Positions 8,525-17,184 of a DNA stretch of 64,000 nucleotides are shown here, piece after piece. Made by a program: the position numbers and the translations under genes. The stretch is from positions 1-64,000 of the forward strand of contig NZ_JAAHGO010000024.1 in assembly GCF_010672455.1 (NCBI RefSeq). Direction: 5' to 3'. Numbering within the stretch: position 1 is the first letter of the stretch; the number at the start of each line of letters is the position of its first letter. Source of the DNA: Okeania sp. SIO2C9 (lineage in GTDB: Bacteria > Cyanobacteriota > Cyanobacteriia > Cyanobacteriales > Microcoleaceae). The notes below the pieces were generated by a model. It saw only the letters and a program-made list of their open reading frames with translations. It did no database searches and was not told the DNA's origin.

Positions 8525-10771
8525 TTCTTGCACCTCCTGTGGTTTCATTTGCATCCGCAACCATTGAGACAGAAGCGGTAATTTTATTTGATACTCATCT
8601 TCTTCTCCTGACTCTTGCTGTAGGATTAAACCAACTGATTCTAACCACAGCAAAGCATCCAAACACTCACTTTCTGTGAATTGATTTTGCAGTTTTTTCA
8701 GTATACCAGATGATGGAATTCCTGACTCAAGTTTTTCATTGCAAGCAAGCAACCGAATAATTGCCATTGCTGACTGAAACTCCCGTTTTTCTATATCGCT
8801 CCAAATATTTTGCCCGCAGTAATCTTTTAATACTCCTGAATAAGTGAATGGTTTGCTCAAATAACGTTGGGCATCAGCAAACTGGATATTACTTTCATTC
8901 TCTTTTGCTACTTTCTTGCACAATAAACTTGCTAATTGCCGAGAGACAAAGGGATGTCCGCCACTTCTAATATGAATTTCACTCTGAGTTTCTTCGTCAA
9001 AAGTAATTCCCATTAAGTTTCCAATATCAGTCAACATTCGAGTCGTTTCATCCGCAGAAAAGGGTACGACAAAAATTTCCTTGAAAAAGTTAAACACAGG
9101 ATTAGTGGGTACATTAGGTTGCTTCCATTGATTGATGCGGTTAATATCTGGATGAACATCCGCCACCAGTAGGGAAAGAGAACGTTTTTCCTGACTGACT
9201 GCTCGTAAAGCTCCGAAGAAAGCATTGCACTCCTCCGCTCGCTCCTTTGCATCTGTCTCAGTGGGAATGATGCGATCAATTTCATCTAGAAAAATTAGAA
9301 TGGGAAGTTGATAACCGACTTCAGTGAGTTGTTGAGTCAAATTTTGCAACTGTTGAGTAAATTCTGTTGTGAGATGGGCAGCAGGGCGATCGCTATCAAA
9401 TAATTTAGGGTGACTCACCATTTTTGCGGAACGGGACTCAATTAGTTGAAACAGTTTTGACAAAATTTGATTAAACAACTCTGCACCATAATGTGGTTTG
9501 CTGCCGTAAGTTTGCAAGTCAATATGAACTAAAGGATTTTCTCGCATTGCAAATCCCAATTGCAACAACAAGGAAGTTTTCCCAGACTTGCGCAAACCAA
9601 AAATGCCAATACCTTGACCTCGACGTAGATTTTCTTCCAAACGTTGTAGTAGTTCCCCTCTACCAAAAAATGTGAGAGTATCGCCGATGGCATTGCGGTC
9701 ATCAAATAGGTCTGCTCCTGGTAAATAGCGTTCTGTGTAATCAGCTAAAAGTCCTGAAGATTCTTTCTCCTCTTGTAGTGATTTTTCCACTGCTGTTAGA
9801 GGAATGGGAATGAGGATAAAGCGATCGCGCAATCTTACTTCCGCCATTCGCAGTCGGAAAAGAATATCTGGAGGTTCCCGATAGAAAATAATTCCTGCTT
9901 GTTGTTGGTTGGATTTTTTCATTTTGGTTGCTTGTTGCACTAGATCGACTACATCTTGAGCATCAGGTTGTTCTATTGCTAGGGAGACAGGTATGGGAAT
10001 GTAGGATTTTAGCTTGCCTGCAGCAGAGGTGATTTGCAATCCATGTTTACCATTGTCGCTAGTTGTTGCCCCTGCTTTTTGCAGAAATTTTTGTACCTCA
10101 ACTTTTAATCTATCTGTCGCTTCTTGAGCTAATTGCTGAAATGCTAGATTTCGCACCTCAACTTTTAATCTATCTGTCGCTTCTCGATCTAATTGTTGAA
10201 ATATTAGATTTATTACTATATCTACAAATTTATTTTGAAATGTGATTATAATCCGACGTAGAAATAAATTCGGGCGATACTGTAGATACCAGAATAGTAC
10301 ACCTCCAGCTAACACTATGGAACTTAAAATTAGGAACACAACTCGGCGGAAATTTCTAGCATAATGACTTCTAATCTCTGACTTATCATCAGGTTTTGAG
10401 ATTTGACTATTGATATATCGGTCAAGTGATTCCCTGATATTCTCAAATTCATCCTTAGACTCCTGAGATTCCTTAAAATCTGGATGATAACCCATATAGT
10501 TTTCAAATTTCAAAACACCTTGAACATTTGCTTTGCCAATTTCTCCCATTCCAAATTCTTTTAAGAATATAGCTTCCAGTTTCAAAGCAGAATCATTAGG
10601 CTCTGGATCGGGATATTGTTCCTCTAGTTCCTTCACTTTTTGTGCAATTTCCCTATCAATCTCCTTTTCTAACAGAGAAGCTAGAAGATTTCCTCCTATC
10701 ATCCAGAGCGCCACCAACCCGATGACACTAAACACCAACCAACGAAAAAATGTGAGTTTAGATTTAAACAT
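8510..10771 (-). CDS. Membrane-anchored AAA-type ATPase
   Basis: The 753-residue protein has an N-terminal transmembrane helix (about 11-33), an acidic/coiled region, a second transmembrane helix (about 143-163), and an internal duplicated amphipathic motif (EATDRLKVEV twice, about 195-232). A P-loop ATPase follows: Walker A FGLRKSGKTSLLL at about 392-404 and Walker B LIFLDEIDRI near 480. The motif GGHPFVSRQLASLL is shared with its neighbour's GGHPYLIQQLL, and a winged-helix-like C-terminus ends the protein. Start ATG 10771. It is co-directional with the ATPase at 7159-8334 and the two look like paralogous NTPase modules, one membrane-tethered and one soluble. They could work together in membrane-associated signalling or defence, but this is inference. 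Confidence 0.8.
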   Translation of the reverse strand: MFKSKLTFFRWLVFSVIGLVALWMIGGNLLASLLEKEIDREIAQKVKELEEQYPDPEPNDSALKLEAIFLKEFGMGEIGKANVQGVLKFENYMGYHPDFKESQESKDEFENIRESLDRYINSQISKPDDKSEIRSHYARNFRRVVFLILSSIVLAGGVLFWYLQYRPNLFLRRIIITFQNKFVDIVINLIFQQLDREATDRLKVEVRNLAFQQLAQEATDRLKVEVQKFLQKAGATTSDNGKHGLQITSAAGKLKSYIPIPVSLAIEQPDAQDVVDLVQQATKMKKSNQQQAGIIFYREPPDILFRLRMAEVRLRDRFILIPIPLTAVEKSLQEEKESSGLLADYTERYLPGADLFDDRNAIGDTLTFFGRGELLQRLEENLRRGQGIGIFGLRKSGKTSLLLQLGFAMRENPLVHIDLQTYGSKPHYGAELFNQILSKLFQLIESRSAKMVSHPKLFDSDRPAAHLTTEFTQQLQNLTQQLTEVGYQLPILIFLDEIDRIIPTETDAKERAEECNAFFGALRAVSQEKRSLSLLVADVHPDINRINQWKQPNVPTNPVFNFFKEIFVVPFSADETTRMLTDIGNLMGITFDEETQSEIHIRSGGHPFVSRQLASLLCKKVAKENESNIQFADAQRYLSKPFTYSGVLKDYCGQNIWSDIEKREFQSAMAIIRLLACNEKLESGIPSSGILKKLQNQFTESECLDALLWLESVGLILQQESGEEDEYQIKLPLLSQWLRMQMKPQEVQEWQIS

Positions 10772-10860
10772 GACGACAACAGAAAGTTCAAAAGTTTAAG
10801 AAAGCTAATTCTATCAAGTCATTATTAAGTTTACCTCACTATACAAACAGGTAAAAATTC

Positions 10861-11620
10861 CTATTGCGACATACGCAATAAAACCAACAATAGAACTGAG
10901 TAAAAACTCCTATTGCGACATACGCAATAAAACCAACAATAGAACTGAGTAAAAACTTCTATTGCGACATACGCAATAAAACCAACAATGGAACTGAGTA
11001 AAAACTCCTATTGCGACATACGCAATAAAACCAACAATAGAACTGACAGGACTTATGCGCGGACACTAAATCGAGAGGGCGAATGGCATTCGCCCCTACA
11101 GATGACGTTTTCAAGGTGAATTTGCGTAAGTCCTGACTGAGTAAAAACTCCTATTGCGACATACGCAATAAAACCAGAAATGGAACTGAGCAAAAACTCC
11201 TATTGCGACATACGCAATAAAACCAGAAATAGAACTGAGTAAAAACTCCTATTGCGACATACGCAATAAAATCAGAAATGGAAGTGAGTAAAAACTCCTA
11301 TTGCGACATCCGCAATAAAACCAGAAATGAAACTGAGCAAAAACTCCTATTGCGACATACGCAATAAAATCAGAAATGGAAGTGAGTAAAAACTCCTATT
11401 GCGACATCCGCAATAAAATCAGAAATGGAAGTGAGTAAAAACTCCTATTGCGACATCCGCAATAAAACCAGAAATGGAAGTGAGTAAAAACTCCTATTGC
11501 GACATCCGCAATAAAACCAGAAATGAAACTGAGCAAAAACTCCTATTGCGACATACGCAATAAAACCAGAAATGAAACTGAGCAAAAATTTCTATTGCAA
11601 CATCCGCAATAAAAATCGTG
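10861..11620 (+). repeat. 49-bp tandem repeat array, 14 units, hairpin in each unit
   Basis: CTATTGCGAC starts at 10861, 10910, 10959, 11008, then 11151, 11200, 11249, 11298, 11347, 11396, 11445, 11494, 11543 and 11592 (the last degenerate), an exact 49-bp period. Each unit contains ATTGCG-ACAT(A/C)-CGCAAT, a small hairpin. Units before the MITE end in ACCAACAATAG; most later ones read ACCAGAAATG, indicating local expansion. 49 is not a multiple of 3 and frames close quickly, so it is non-coding. There are no variable spacers, so it is not CRISPR. Confidence 0.95.
11047..11135 (+). mobile_element. MITE, ends CAGGACTTATGC / GCGTAAGTCCTG, inside the 49-bp array
   Basis: An 89-bp element with inverted ends is flanked by ACTGA on both sides (11042-11046 and 11136-11140). 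The gap between array units here is 143 bp, which equals 49 + 89 + 5. Insertion plus a 5-bp target duplication therefore accounts exactly for the spacing. The interior holds the palindrome GGGCGAATGGCATTCGCCC. Confidence 0.95.
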
Positions 11621-11643
11621 CTATTGAATGGATTTGATATTAG

Positions 11644-11850
11644 TTAGTCGTCTGGAAATTGCCAACAAGAAATACGTTCGATATGGGAACTTTTGCAGCT
11701 CGGACATATCTCTTCAAATGAGGAATCTACCCATTCATATCCACAGTTGTGACAATGACAAAAGATATTATTAGTATTAGCTAACTCAATTTTTTTCTGC
11801 CAAGCTTGCAATAATGAAATATCTTCTTTTTTATTATTAGTTTCTGACAT
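11644..11850 (-). CDS. Small zinc-ribbon protein
   Basis: The 68-residue protein has a C-terminal half carrying CHCHNCGYEW and CPSCKSSH, i.e. two CxxC knuckles about 16 residues apart, a rubredoxin/HypA-like zinc ribbon. The N-terminal half is a charged helix. A metal-binding or protein-binding adaptor role is likely, with no specific pathway recognised. It stands alone between the repeat array and another repeat cluster; the start at 11850 follows AAGAGAAATG without a strong ribosome binding site. Confidence 0.65.
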   Translation of the reverse strand: MSETNNKKEDISLLQAWQKKIELANTNNIFCHCHNCGYEWVDSSFEEICPSCKSSHIERISCWQFPDD

Positions 11851-11872
11851 TTCTCTTGATGATATTCAAATT

Positions 11873-12127
11873 AAGGCGTTGCTGAATTGAAGTATGAATG
11901 CGTGATTGTTTGGTTCTGGTCAAACCCCATAAATCCCCTAATTTTGGGGGACTTTTAGAGTCTTATTCCCCCCAATTTTGGGGGGCTAGGGGGGCAAAAT
12001 CATACCCAGAATCACCAACACCTCAAGCCCCCGCGCATCCCCCATTTTGGGGTACTTTTAGAGTTTTATTCCCCCCAATTTTGGGGGGCTAGGGGGGCAA
12101 AATCATACCCAAAATCAGCAACACCCA
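11873..12127 (+). mobile_element. MITE-like element, ends GGCGTTGCTGA / TCAGCAACACC
   Basis: The left end GGCGTTGCTGAATTG and right end ATCAGCAACACC are inverted repeats. The interior is a direct duplication of a block containing CCCCCCAATTTTGGGGGG, with first copy ending in ATCACCAACACC (about 12022) and second copy ending at 12127. A further copy starts at 63852 and runs off the window. No gene lies here; open frames across it are repeat artefacts. Confidence 0.65.
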
Positions 12128-12235
12128 AATTAAAATATAGAACTACAGGATAATAATTGGTAATATAAAGCATACAAAACTTTTGAAAAGTCACATTAAT
12201 AACTTCTGACTTCTGACTTCTAACTTCTGACTTCG

Positions 12236-12994
12236 TTAACTCTTTCCTAACCAAGCAAAAGCTCGACGCAACTCAGCAGTGCCATTTTCTTCATACCATT
12301 TTCCGTGAGATAAAATAATTTTTTGAGGCTCCCATTTTAACATCTGCTTGAAACAGTCACGAGCTTGATTTTTTCGCCCCCAAAATGTTGCTCGCAAATC
12401 CAGTGGTGTTTTACCATTTGGAGCTGCACAACCAATCAACTTTATTAGAAAACCAAATTTTTTACTAACTTTATCCAGCTCAAAATTTTCAATCAAATCT
12501 GTCAAAATAAGTGTAGAACTTTGGCGATGAAAAAAAACTACTTCATCCATAAATCTACTACCTCTAAAAATTAATTGAGCAATTTCTTCTGACCATTCAA
12601 TAGGTGCTTCATCTGCTAAAAAAGTATGAAAAGTCACCTCAATTTTCTGTTGTGCTGCTCGTTCTAAAACTCCTGGTGATGCCCATGCAGTAGCTTCTGG
12701 ATAAGCTTTTGCCCAATTATGAATGTAAGTATAATGAATTTTGTTAGGTGAAATTAAGTGACGCACTACACCTAATTTATCAATTTATGCTTTTAATTGT
12801 GGGGTTAATTCTACAGGAGAATGACACCATAATTCACCATTTTTTAGTCGCACAATTGTCATGCGTGTAGGAAATGGAATCCTGGTTCCATACATTGCCA
12901 TTGTGACAATTCCTCCATCAACAATCCAAATGTTTTCATCTACTATTTTAGGAACATTAATTGGTTCATATAAATCGACAATATTTTTACTCAT
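12236..12994 (-). pseudogene. DUF4336 family gene interrupted by one in-frame stop codon
   Basis: The first part reads MSKNIVDLYEPINVPKIVDE through VELTPQLKA, then TAA. The same frame continues directly with IDKLGVVRHLISPNKIHYTY and runs to 12236. The two parts join in one frame of 253 codons. The TAA (12785-12787) occupies a position where GAA (Glu) would fit, so one G-to-T change explains it. DUF4336 proteins are metallo-beta-lactamase-like and common in cyanobacteria; the histidine motif HTYIHNW-like region follows the stop. No other damage is visible, so the mutation is recent or is a sequencing error. A short protein could restart downstream but would lack the N-terminal strands. Confidence 0.85.
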
Positions 12995-13315
12995 AGGAAA
13001 TTTTTTTTTTAGTTTTATCCTTAAGAAGGAAGAAGTAAGAAGGAAGAAGTAAGAAGGAAAAATATTGCTCTGAACTTTAAGCTTTTGATATGTCTCAACC
13101 TTTTGTTTAACTGCTATAAACCCATCGTAAATTTTAATTCCTAGCTAATAACCAAAGTAATTTCAAAAATAATTATTGAGGACTGATATTATGTCTGGAT
13201 AATTAGCTATAGAACTCCGTTTCACTCCGCGTTAACGCAGTTTTGCCCCAGCAAACAAAAAAAAATTCACCTTTTCCTCCTCTTTCTTCCCTCCTGACTC
13301 CTGACTCCTGACTCC
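12995..13315. other. Intergenic, simple purine/pyrimidine repeats
   Basis: Nothing gene-like seen. It contains GGAAGAAGTAAGAA repeats (13025-13060), one GATATTATGTCTGGATAATTA MITE end near 13187 and a CTCCTGACTCCTGACTCC tract just before the next gene's stop. Confidence 0.5.
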
Positions 13316-13900
13316 TCAACAATTAGAAAACTGCTGTAATTTACTCACTAAATGGTCAAAATAAGGAGCTAATTCTGTTTGCTTTTCATCAGGAAATCTT
13401 TTTAAGCTAGCAGTTTTAATAGCTTCTAAACCTAACACCATTGCTGATAGTGGTACAAGCAATTCTTGATAAAGTAAATTCATATAATGCAGACCTTCAG
13501 CACTGGTAAAATCTGTGCGATCGCCAGCAATTCCATAAGTAATACAACGTAAAAAATGCCAGAAGTCTCGCCAACAAGCTTCAGCTCGTGCTGGTGGATA
13601 TAAATCGCCTCCTTCTGCTGTAATATTCGGATATTTCGCTAATACTTTTCCCCTAGCTTCATCAACAATTTCTGCTGCACTATCTCGAAGCAAACTAGCA
13701 GTTTCAAGAGAAAAATTTGGAATTTTTGCATATTTTTTGAGTGTCTGTAAATCATCATCTGTTAAATAACGACTTTCATCATCAGCCATTTGAAATAGTT
13801 GAATTACTTCTGTTGATAAAACCTCTTCCCAAGTTTTAAAACTAACTATTCTCGCTTTAGGAATTAATTGTTTGGCAGTTTCAGTTAATTGTGTAGTCAT
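13316..13900 (-). CDS. Phycobilisome-family (PF00502-like) protein
   Basis: The 194-residue protein has a globin-like phycobiliprotein fold signature. The segment ARAEACWRDFWHFLRCITYG aligns with the AxCxRDxxYYLRxxTYG region of allophycocyanin subunits, including a Cys at the usual bilin-attachment position and the following Arg-Asp. It is longer than ApcA/ApcB (about 160) and divergent, so it is probably an accessory or bilin-binding paralogue rather than a core antenna subunit. The NblB-like gene 0.8 kb away on the other strand, a family linked to phycobilisome turnover, makes a role in antenna or bilin metabolism plausible. No phycobilisome operon is present. Confidence 0.7.
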   Translation of the reverse strand: MTTQLTETAKQLIPKARIVSFKTWEEVLSTEVIQLFQMADDESRYLTDDDLQTLKKYAKIPNFSLETASLLRDSAAEIVDEARGKVLAKYPNITAEGGDLYPPARAEACWRDFWHFLRCITYGIAGDRTDFTSAEGLHYMNLLYQELLVPLSAMVLGLEAIKTASLKRFPDEKQTELAPYFDHLVSKLQQFSNC

Positions 13901-14061
13901 TTCAGTTATCAGTTATCAGTTATCAGTTATCAGTTAGCCTCCTATCGGAGGAACTGCGTTAACAATACCTCTGCAATAAGAAGGCTTGATCTCAGAAATA
14001 TTATCTTTTTTTATGAGGCTTGAGACCAAAATTTTTCGGTCATAATTATAAATATTTTAGG

Positions 14062-14213
14062 TGTTCAACAATTAATTATTAATTATTAATTATTAATTAT
14101 TAATTATTAATTATTAATTATTACCTTTCCTTTAAAACGGATAGGATAGATGAACAGAAAAATTTTTCTTTATTATCTCCTGAGAAGGGGAGGCTTTAAA
14201 CCACAATTTTTCG
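14062..14213 (-). mobile_element. TTAC-targeted palindromic element (family P), copy 1
   Basis: On the minus strand TTAC (14214-14217) is followed by CGAAAAATTGTGG, then a CCTCCCCTTCTCAGGAGATA hairpin, then AT-rich tail ending in ATTAATTATT repeats. It has the same left end as the copies inside the tnpB relic at 28276 and 28692. Confidence 0.65.
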
Positions 14214-14296
14214 GTAACTGTTAGGTTTTGTAGTAGTTGACAAAATTTTTTGGTAGTCTTGTATGGTAATGGTGAGGATATGTATGTTTTAATTTC

Positions 14297-14374
14297 TCCC
14301 CATCTCCCCATCTCCCCATCCCCCCATCCCCCCATCTCCCCATCTCCCCATCTCCCCATCCCCCCATCTCCCCA
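14297..14374 (+). repeat. CCCCATCT minisatellite
   Basis: Tandem CCCCATCTCCCCATCCCCC units sit directly after the stop side of the small minus-strand gene at 14380. On the minus strand it is G-rich (GGGGAGATGGGG) and could form a quadruplex. Confidence 0.85.
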
Positions 14375-14379
14375 CATTA

Positions 14380-14610
14380 CTAAGCTGTAGGTTGTTGCGA
14401 GCGCAGGTCTTTCAGGGTTTTATCAATGAAGGACAATTCTGGGTGTTCTTCCAACTTGGCCATTACCTTGGCTTTAGGCATCTTAACTTTTTTCGCTTTT
14501 TCTATAGTTTCATTGATCATACGCTCCTTCAATTGCTCTAAACCTTTGATTACTTCTTCTATTTCTTGAGTTGTTGGTGTTGAAGTATTGGCTTCTATAG
14601 TTTCAGACAT
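14380..14610 (-). CDS. Small charged hypothetical protein
   Basis: The 76-residue, Glu/Lys-rich, mostly helical protein (EIEEVIKGLEQLKERM, KKVKMPKAKVMAKLEEHPEL) has no recognised domain. It is divergently transcribed from the NblB-like gene with 110 bp between starts, which would allow a shared control region. It is probably real because of its composition and position, but its function is unknown. Confidence 0.5.
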   Translation of the reverse strand: MSETIEANTSTPTTQEIEEVIKGLEQLKERMINETIEKAKKVKMPKAKVMAKLEEHPELSFIDKTLKDLRSQQPTA

Positions 14611-14720
14611 AATGACTTTCTCATCAATTTTTGTATTTTCCTGAAATTTATCATCCCAGATTGAGGGATTAGTTGCTAGTATTTGTAAAGAAACGTAAAT
14701 AAAATTAAGGAAGCCTTAAC

Positions 14721-15377
14721 ATGGAAATGAACCAAATTCAGTTATACTTAAATAGCTCTAATTCTCAAGAAAGACTCAAAGCACTGACCGAGTTGAGAAA
14801 CTACGAAAGTGAAATAGCAATTCCTTTGCTCATAACTAGACAGCGAGACCCAGAATTTATAGTACGTTCATTTGTAGCAATGGGGTTGGGCAATAAACGC
14901 AGCCCAGAATCATTTAAAATATTATTGGAAATGATGAAAAATGACCAAGACTACAATGTGCGAGCTGAAGCTGCAAACTCCTTATCTAAATTTGGAGAAG
15001 AGTCAATTCCTCATTTACTGGAAATATTCCGTCAAGACGATAATTGGTTAGTGCGTCGGAGTATTCTTGCTCCTCTTACAGAAATGCCATTTCCTGAAGC
15101 ACTCTATGAAGTATGTATTTGTGCGATCGCAGGGGAAGATTTGACTGTCAGGGAAGCTGCTATTCATGCTTTAGGTGCTTTGGCAGGAACAATTAAAGAA
15201 ACTGAAGCTTTACAAAAACTTTTAGGTTTTGTCAGTGCCAAATCTTGGATGACCAGGTTACGAGTTGCTCAGGCGTTAAGGAAATTTGAAGACCCTCAAG
15301 CAAAAGCCGCTTTAAGTTATTTGAGCAAAGACGAAGACCATAGGGTAGTAGCTGTAACTTTGGAGAGTTCCTTATAA
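14721..15377 (+). CDS. nblB: HEAT-repeat protein, NblB / PBS-lyase-like
   Basis: The 218-residue protein is almost entirely HEAT/PBS-lyase HEAT-like repeats (signatures such as DPEFIVRSFVAMGLGNKRS, DYNVRAEAANSLSKFGEE, DDNWLVRRSILAPL, EDLTVREAAIHALGAL, SWMTRLRVAQALRKFEDP). Length and repeat layout fit NblB, involved in phycobilisome degradation or bilin handling under nutrient stress; other bilin-lyase-like HEAT proteins remain possible. The start ATG 14721 is preceded by AAGGAAG. It lies next to the phycobilisome-like gene on the opposite strand. Confidence 0.65.
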   Translation: MEMNQIQLYLNSSNSQERLKALTELRNYESEIAIPLLITRQRDPEFIVRSFVAMGLGNKRSPESFKILLEMMKNDQDYNVRAEAANSLSKFGEESIPHLLEIFRQDDNWLVRRSILAPLTEMPFPEALYEVCICAIAGEDLTVREAAIHALGALAGTIKETEALQKLLGFVSAKSWMTRLRVAQALRKFEDPQAKAALSYLSKDEDHRVVAVTLESSL

Positions 15378-15595
15378 CAGATAAAATATAGACCGCGATT
15401 TGAATGAGAGTATCAATTTAAGAAATGCGGTCTGCTTGAGAGTTGATACCTATGGAGGTTCTGCTGGTTTGCGTAGCATTCCGCAGGAAAGCAGAAACTA
15501 AACATTAAAATGTAGCTATATAAGGTTTTATATAGCATCCTGCTGCTGCTATAATACGAAATATAATGGGTGCTAACGCTATTTAAGGAGATACA

Positions 15596-15949
15596 ATGAC
15601 TGTAGAATTTAAGCACGTGATGCTGATGGTAAAAGATGTACTGGCATCGGTGAAGTTTTACTCGGAGGGTTTGGGACTAACGGTTAAAACTGCTAGTCCA
15701 GGCTGGGCAGAACTGGATGCAAACGGTACGACTATTGCCCTCCATGCAGCGGAAAATCCACAAGGCAGTGATTCTCCGATTCTTAGTTTTCATGTAGAAG
15801 ACGTACTAGGAGCGATCGCAACTTTGGAATCGATGGGGGGTGCATTAGAGGGAAGAGTTCGAGAACCATCATTCGGGAAAGTAGCAGCTATGCGCACTCC
15901 AGATGGTTATCTAGTGAGCCTTTTGCAACCTACAAAAGTCAGTAAGTAG
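15596..15949 (+). CDS. VOC / glyoxalase-like protein
   Basis: The 117-residue single VOC module has the beta-alpha-beta-beta-beta pattern: KHVMLMVKDVLASVKFYSEG at the start, LHAAENPQG in the middle, and AMRTPDGYLVSLLQP at the end. Glyoxalase/bleomycin-resistance folds act as dimeric metalloenzymes or binding proteins. His and Glu positions are only partly conserved, so the substrate cannot be told. The start ATG is well supported by TAAGGAGATACAATG. Downstream, an imperfect hairpin (CCAGGT...ACCTGG then TTTCTT, about 15975-16006) may terminate it. Confidence 0.8.
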   Translation: MTVEFKHVMLMVKDVLASVKFYSEGLGLTVKTASPGWAELDANGTTIALHAAENPQGSDSPILSFHVEDVLGAIATLESMGGALEGRVREPSFGKVAAMRTPDGYLVSLLQPTKVSK

Positions 15950-16534
15950 TAATATATATCTATGTATCCTAGAAGCCAGGTTTTTCAGATATACCTGGTT
16001 TCTTGATACTTCAACAGTCTATTTTTCCGTGGCAAAATAGCTAGTCATCAGATTTGGATCATTGAGGATATACTTAGAGCTTGCTAATTAATAAGTCTAT
16101 TCGAGAGGAAATTAGTAGCGCTAAGGCAGTTACTTCTTCTATTTAAAGTCAAGGCGATCGCCTCTTAGGGATGAGAATGCTCTGGTAGTCCTATTGCACT
16201 TTAATTACGATGAAATTAAAATCAATGAACAGAACTAATACCATGTTATACCAAGAACTCAACCCAGTGAAAGATAATTGAGAGTTTACTGAAGTATGGA
16301 TCGATCCTACTTTGTCTCCTCCCTATATTCTTTTGTTATACCAATTTGAAAAAAGAATGCTATGAAAAGTGCCTCTTGATCGAATCTGTTTAAAAATAGT
16401 GGCTATCGTTCATTTTAGATAGTTATTTCTATCGTTTTCACCTTTTGTTTAATATTTCTTCCTTCTTCCTTCTTTCTTCTTTCTTGCTTCTACTATTTGT
16501 AACAAACACTTATCAAATTGGTATTACTGAGTGC

Positions 16535-16680
16535 TACAGACAGAAGGTGTCGCATTTACAACCCCGCTGAAAATTATCGGGTGATTTTTGAGAGTGATAA
16601 TTATGATGATGCTCAGTTTTGGTTACTTGAGGATGAGTATGAACTTTTGGAAGGAAGACTGAACGCATCGGAGTTAATTT
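16535..16680 (+). pseudogene. C-terminal relic of a small acidic protein
   Basis: A plus-strand frame reads RCRIYNPAENYRVIFESDNY, then DDAQFWLLEDEYELLEGRLN and ASELI before TAG. It has a clear protein-like pattern but no start codon and no ribosome binding site, so it is probably the tail of a lost gene. Confidence 0.45.
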
Positions 16681-16872
16681 AGGAAATGGGGCAAGCGATC
16701 GCCTCTTGGAGATGAGAATGAGGGATTGCTCTCTTAACTTTAGCACTCTAGACTTTTCTCATCAAAGAAATTCGTTCGATTTCACTCTTGGAAAAATTCC
16801 CAATTTCTACTGGTAATTTTATGAGCTGACCTCGGTTAAATTCCGACACCATTTTGTAAAGTTTAACGGCTA

Positions 16873-17033
16873 ATATTATGTTCGGTAGAACAGTTATAAT
16901 TAGGCTCGTAGTTGGACTTTAGTCCTAATACTAAGCATTGTAATTGCTCAAACCCAACTACAAACAAAAACTTTATTATAAGTAATTATCCGTTAGCGTA
17001 GCTCCCCCTCCGGGGGAACATGATATAATTCTT
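16873..17033 (-). mobile_element. Second copy of the ATATCATGTTCGG MITE, with a nested small repeat
   Basis: It is an inverted homologue of 2649-2778 (AGGCTCGTAGTTGGACTTTA block shared). Near the right end, the expected ATTATCCGAACATGATAT is split by about 23 bp (TTAGCGTAGCTCCCCCTCCG...), which looks like a nested small dispersed repeat. Confidence 0.75.
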
Positions 17034-17184
17034 AGTTTAATATCATGTCCGGATAATCAGTGATCAAAAAACTTTATCCCTTCTAATCTTTTCTTCCCTT
17101 CTGCTTTCCTTAGAATACTTGTTTAGTCTTTTGTTCAGAGATGCAATTCCAAAAATACTGCCACTAATTACCGTAGATTTTTTA

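Larger units (their letters stand above)
15950..17184. other. Gene-poor stretch with relics and small repeats
   Basis: No intact gene seen. It contains a weak terminator-like hairpin near 15975-16006, HIP1-centred repeats GGCGATCGCCTCTTAGGGATGAG / GCGATCGCCTCTTGGAGATGAG at about 16152 and 16695, a coding relic at 16535-16680, a 34-codon minus-strand frame at about 16758-16862 (MVSEFNRGQLIKLPVE...), and the MITE at 16873-17033. Confidence 0.55.

Noticed and set aside
10861-11620. Possible CRISPR array
   Set aside because: The 49-bp unit repeats as a whole; there are no variable spacers between shorter repeats and no cas genes nearby.
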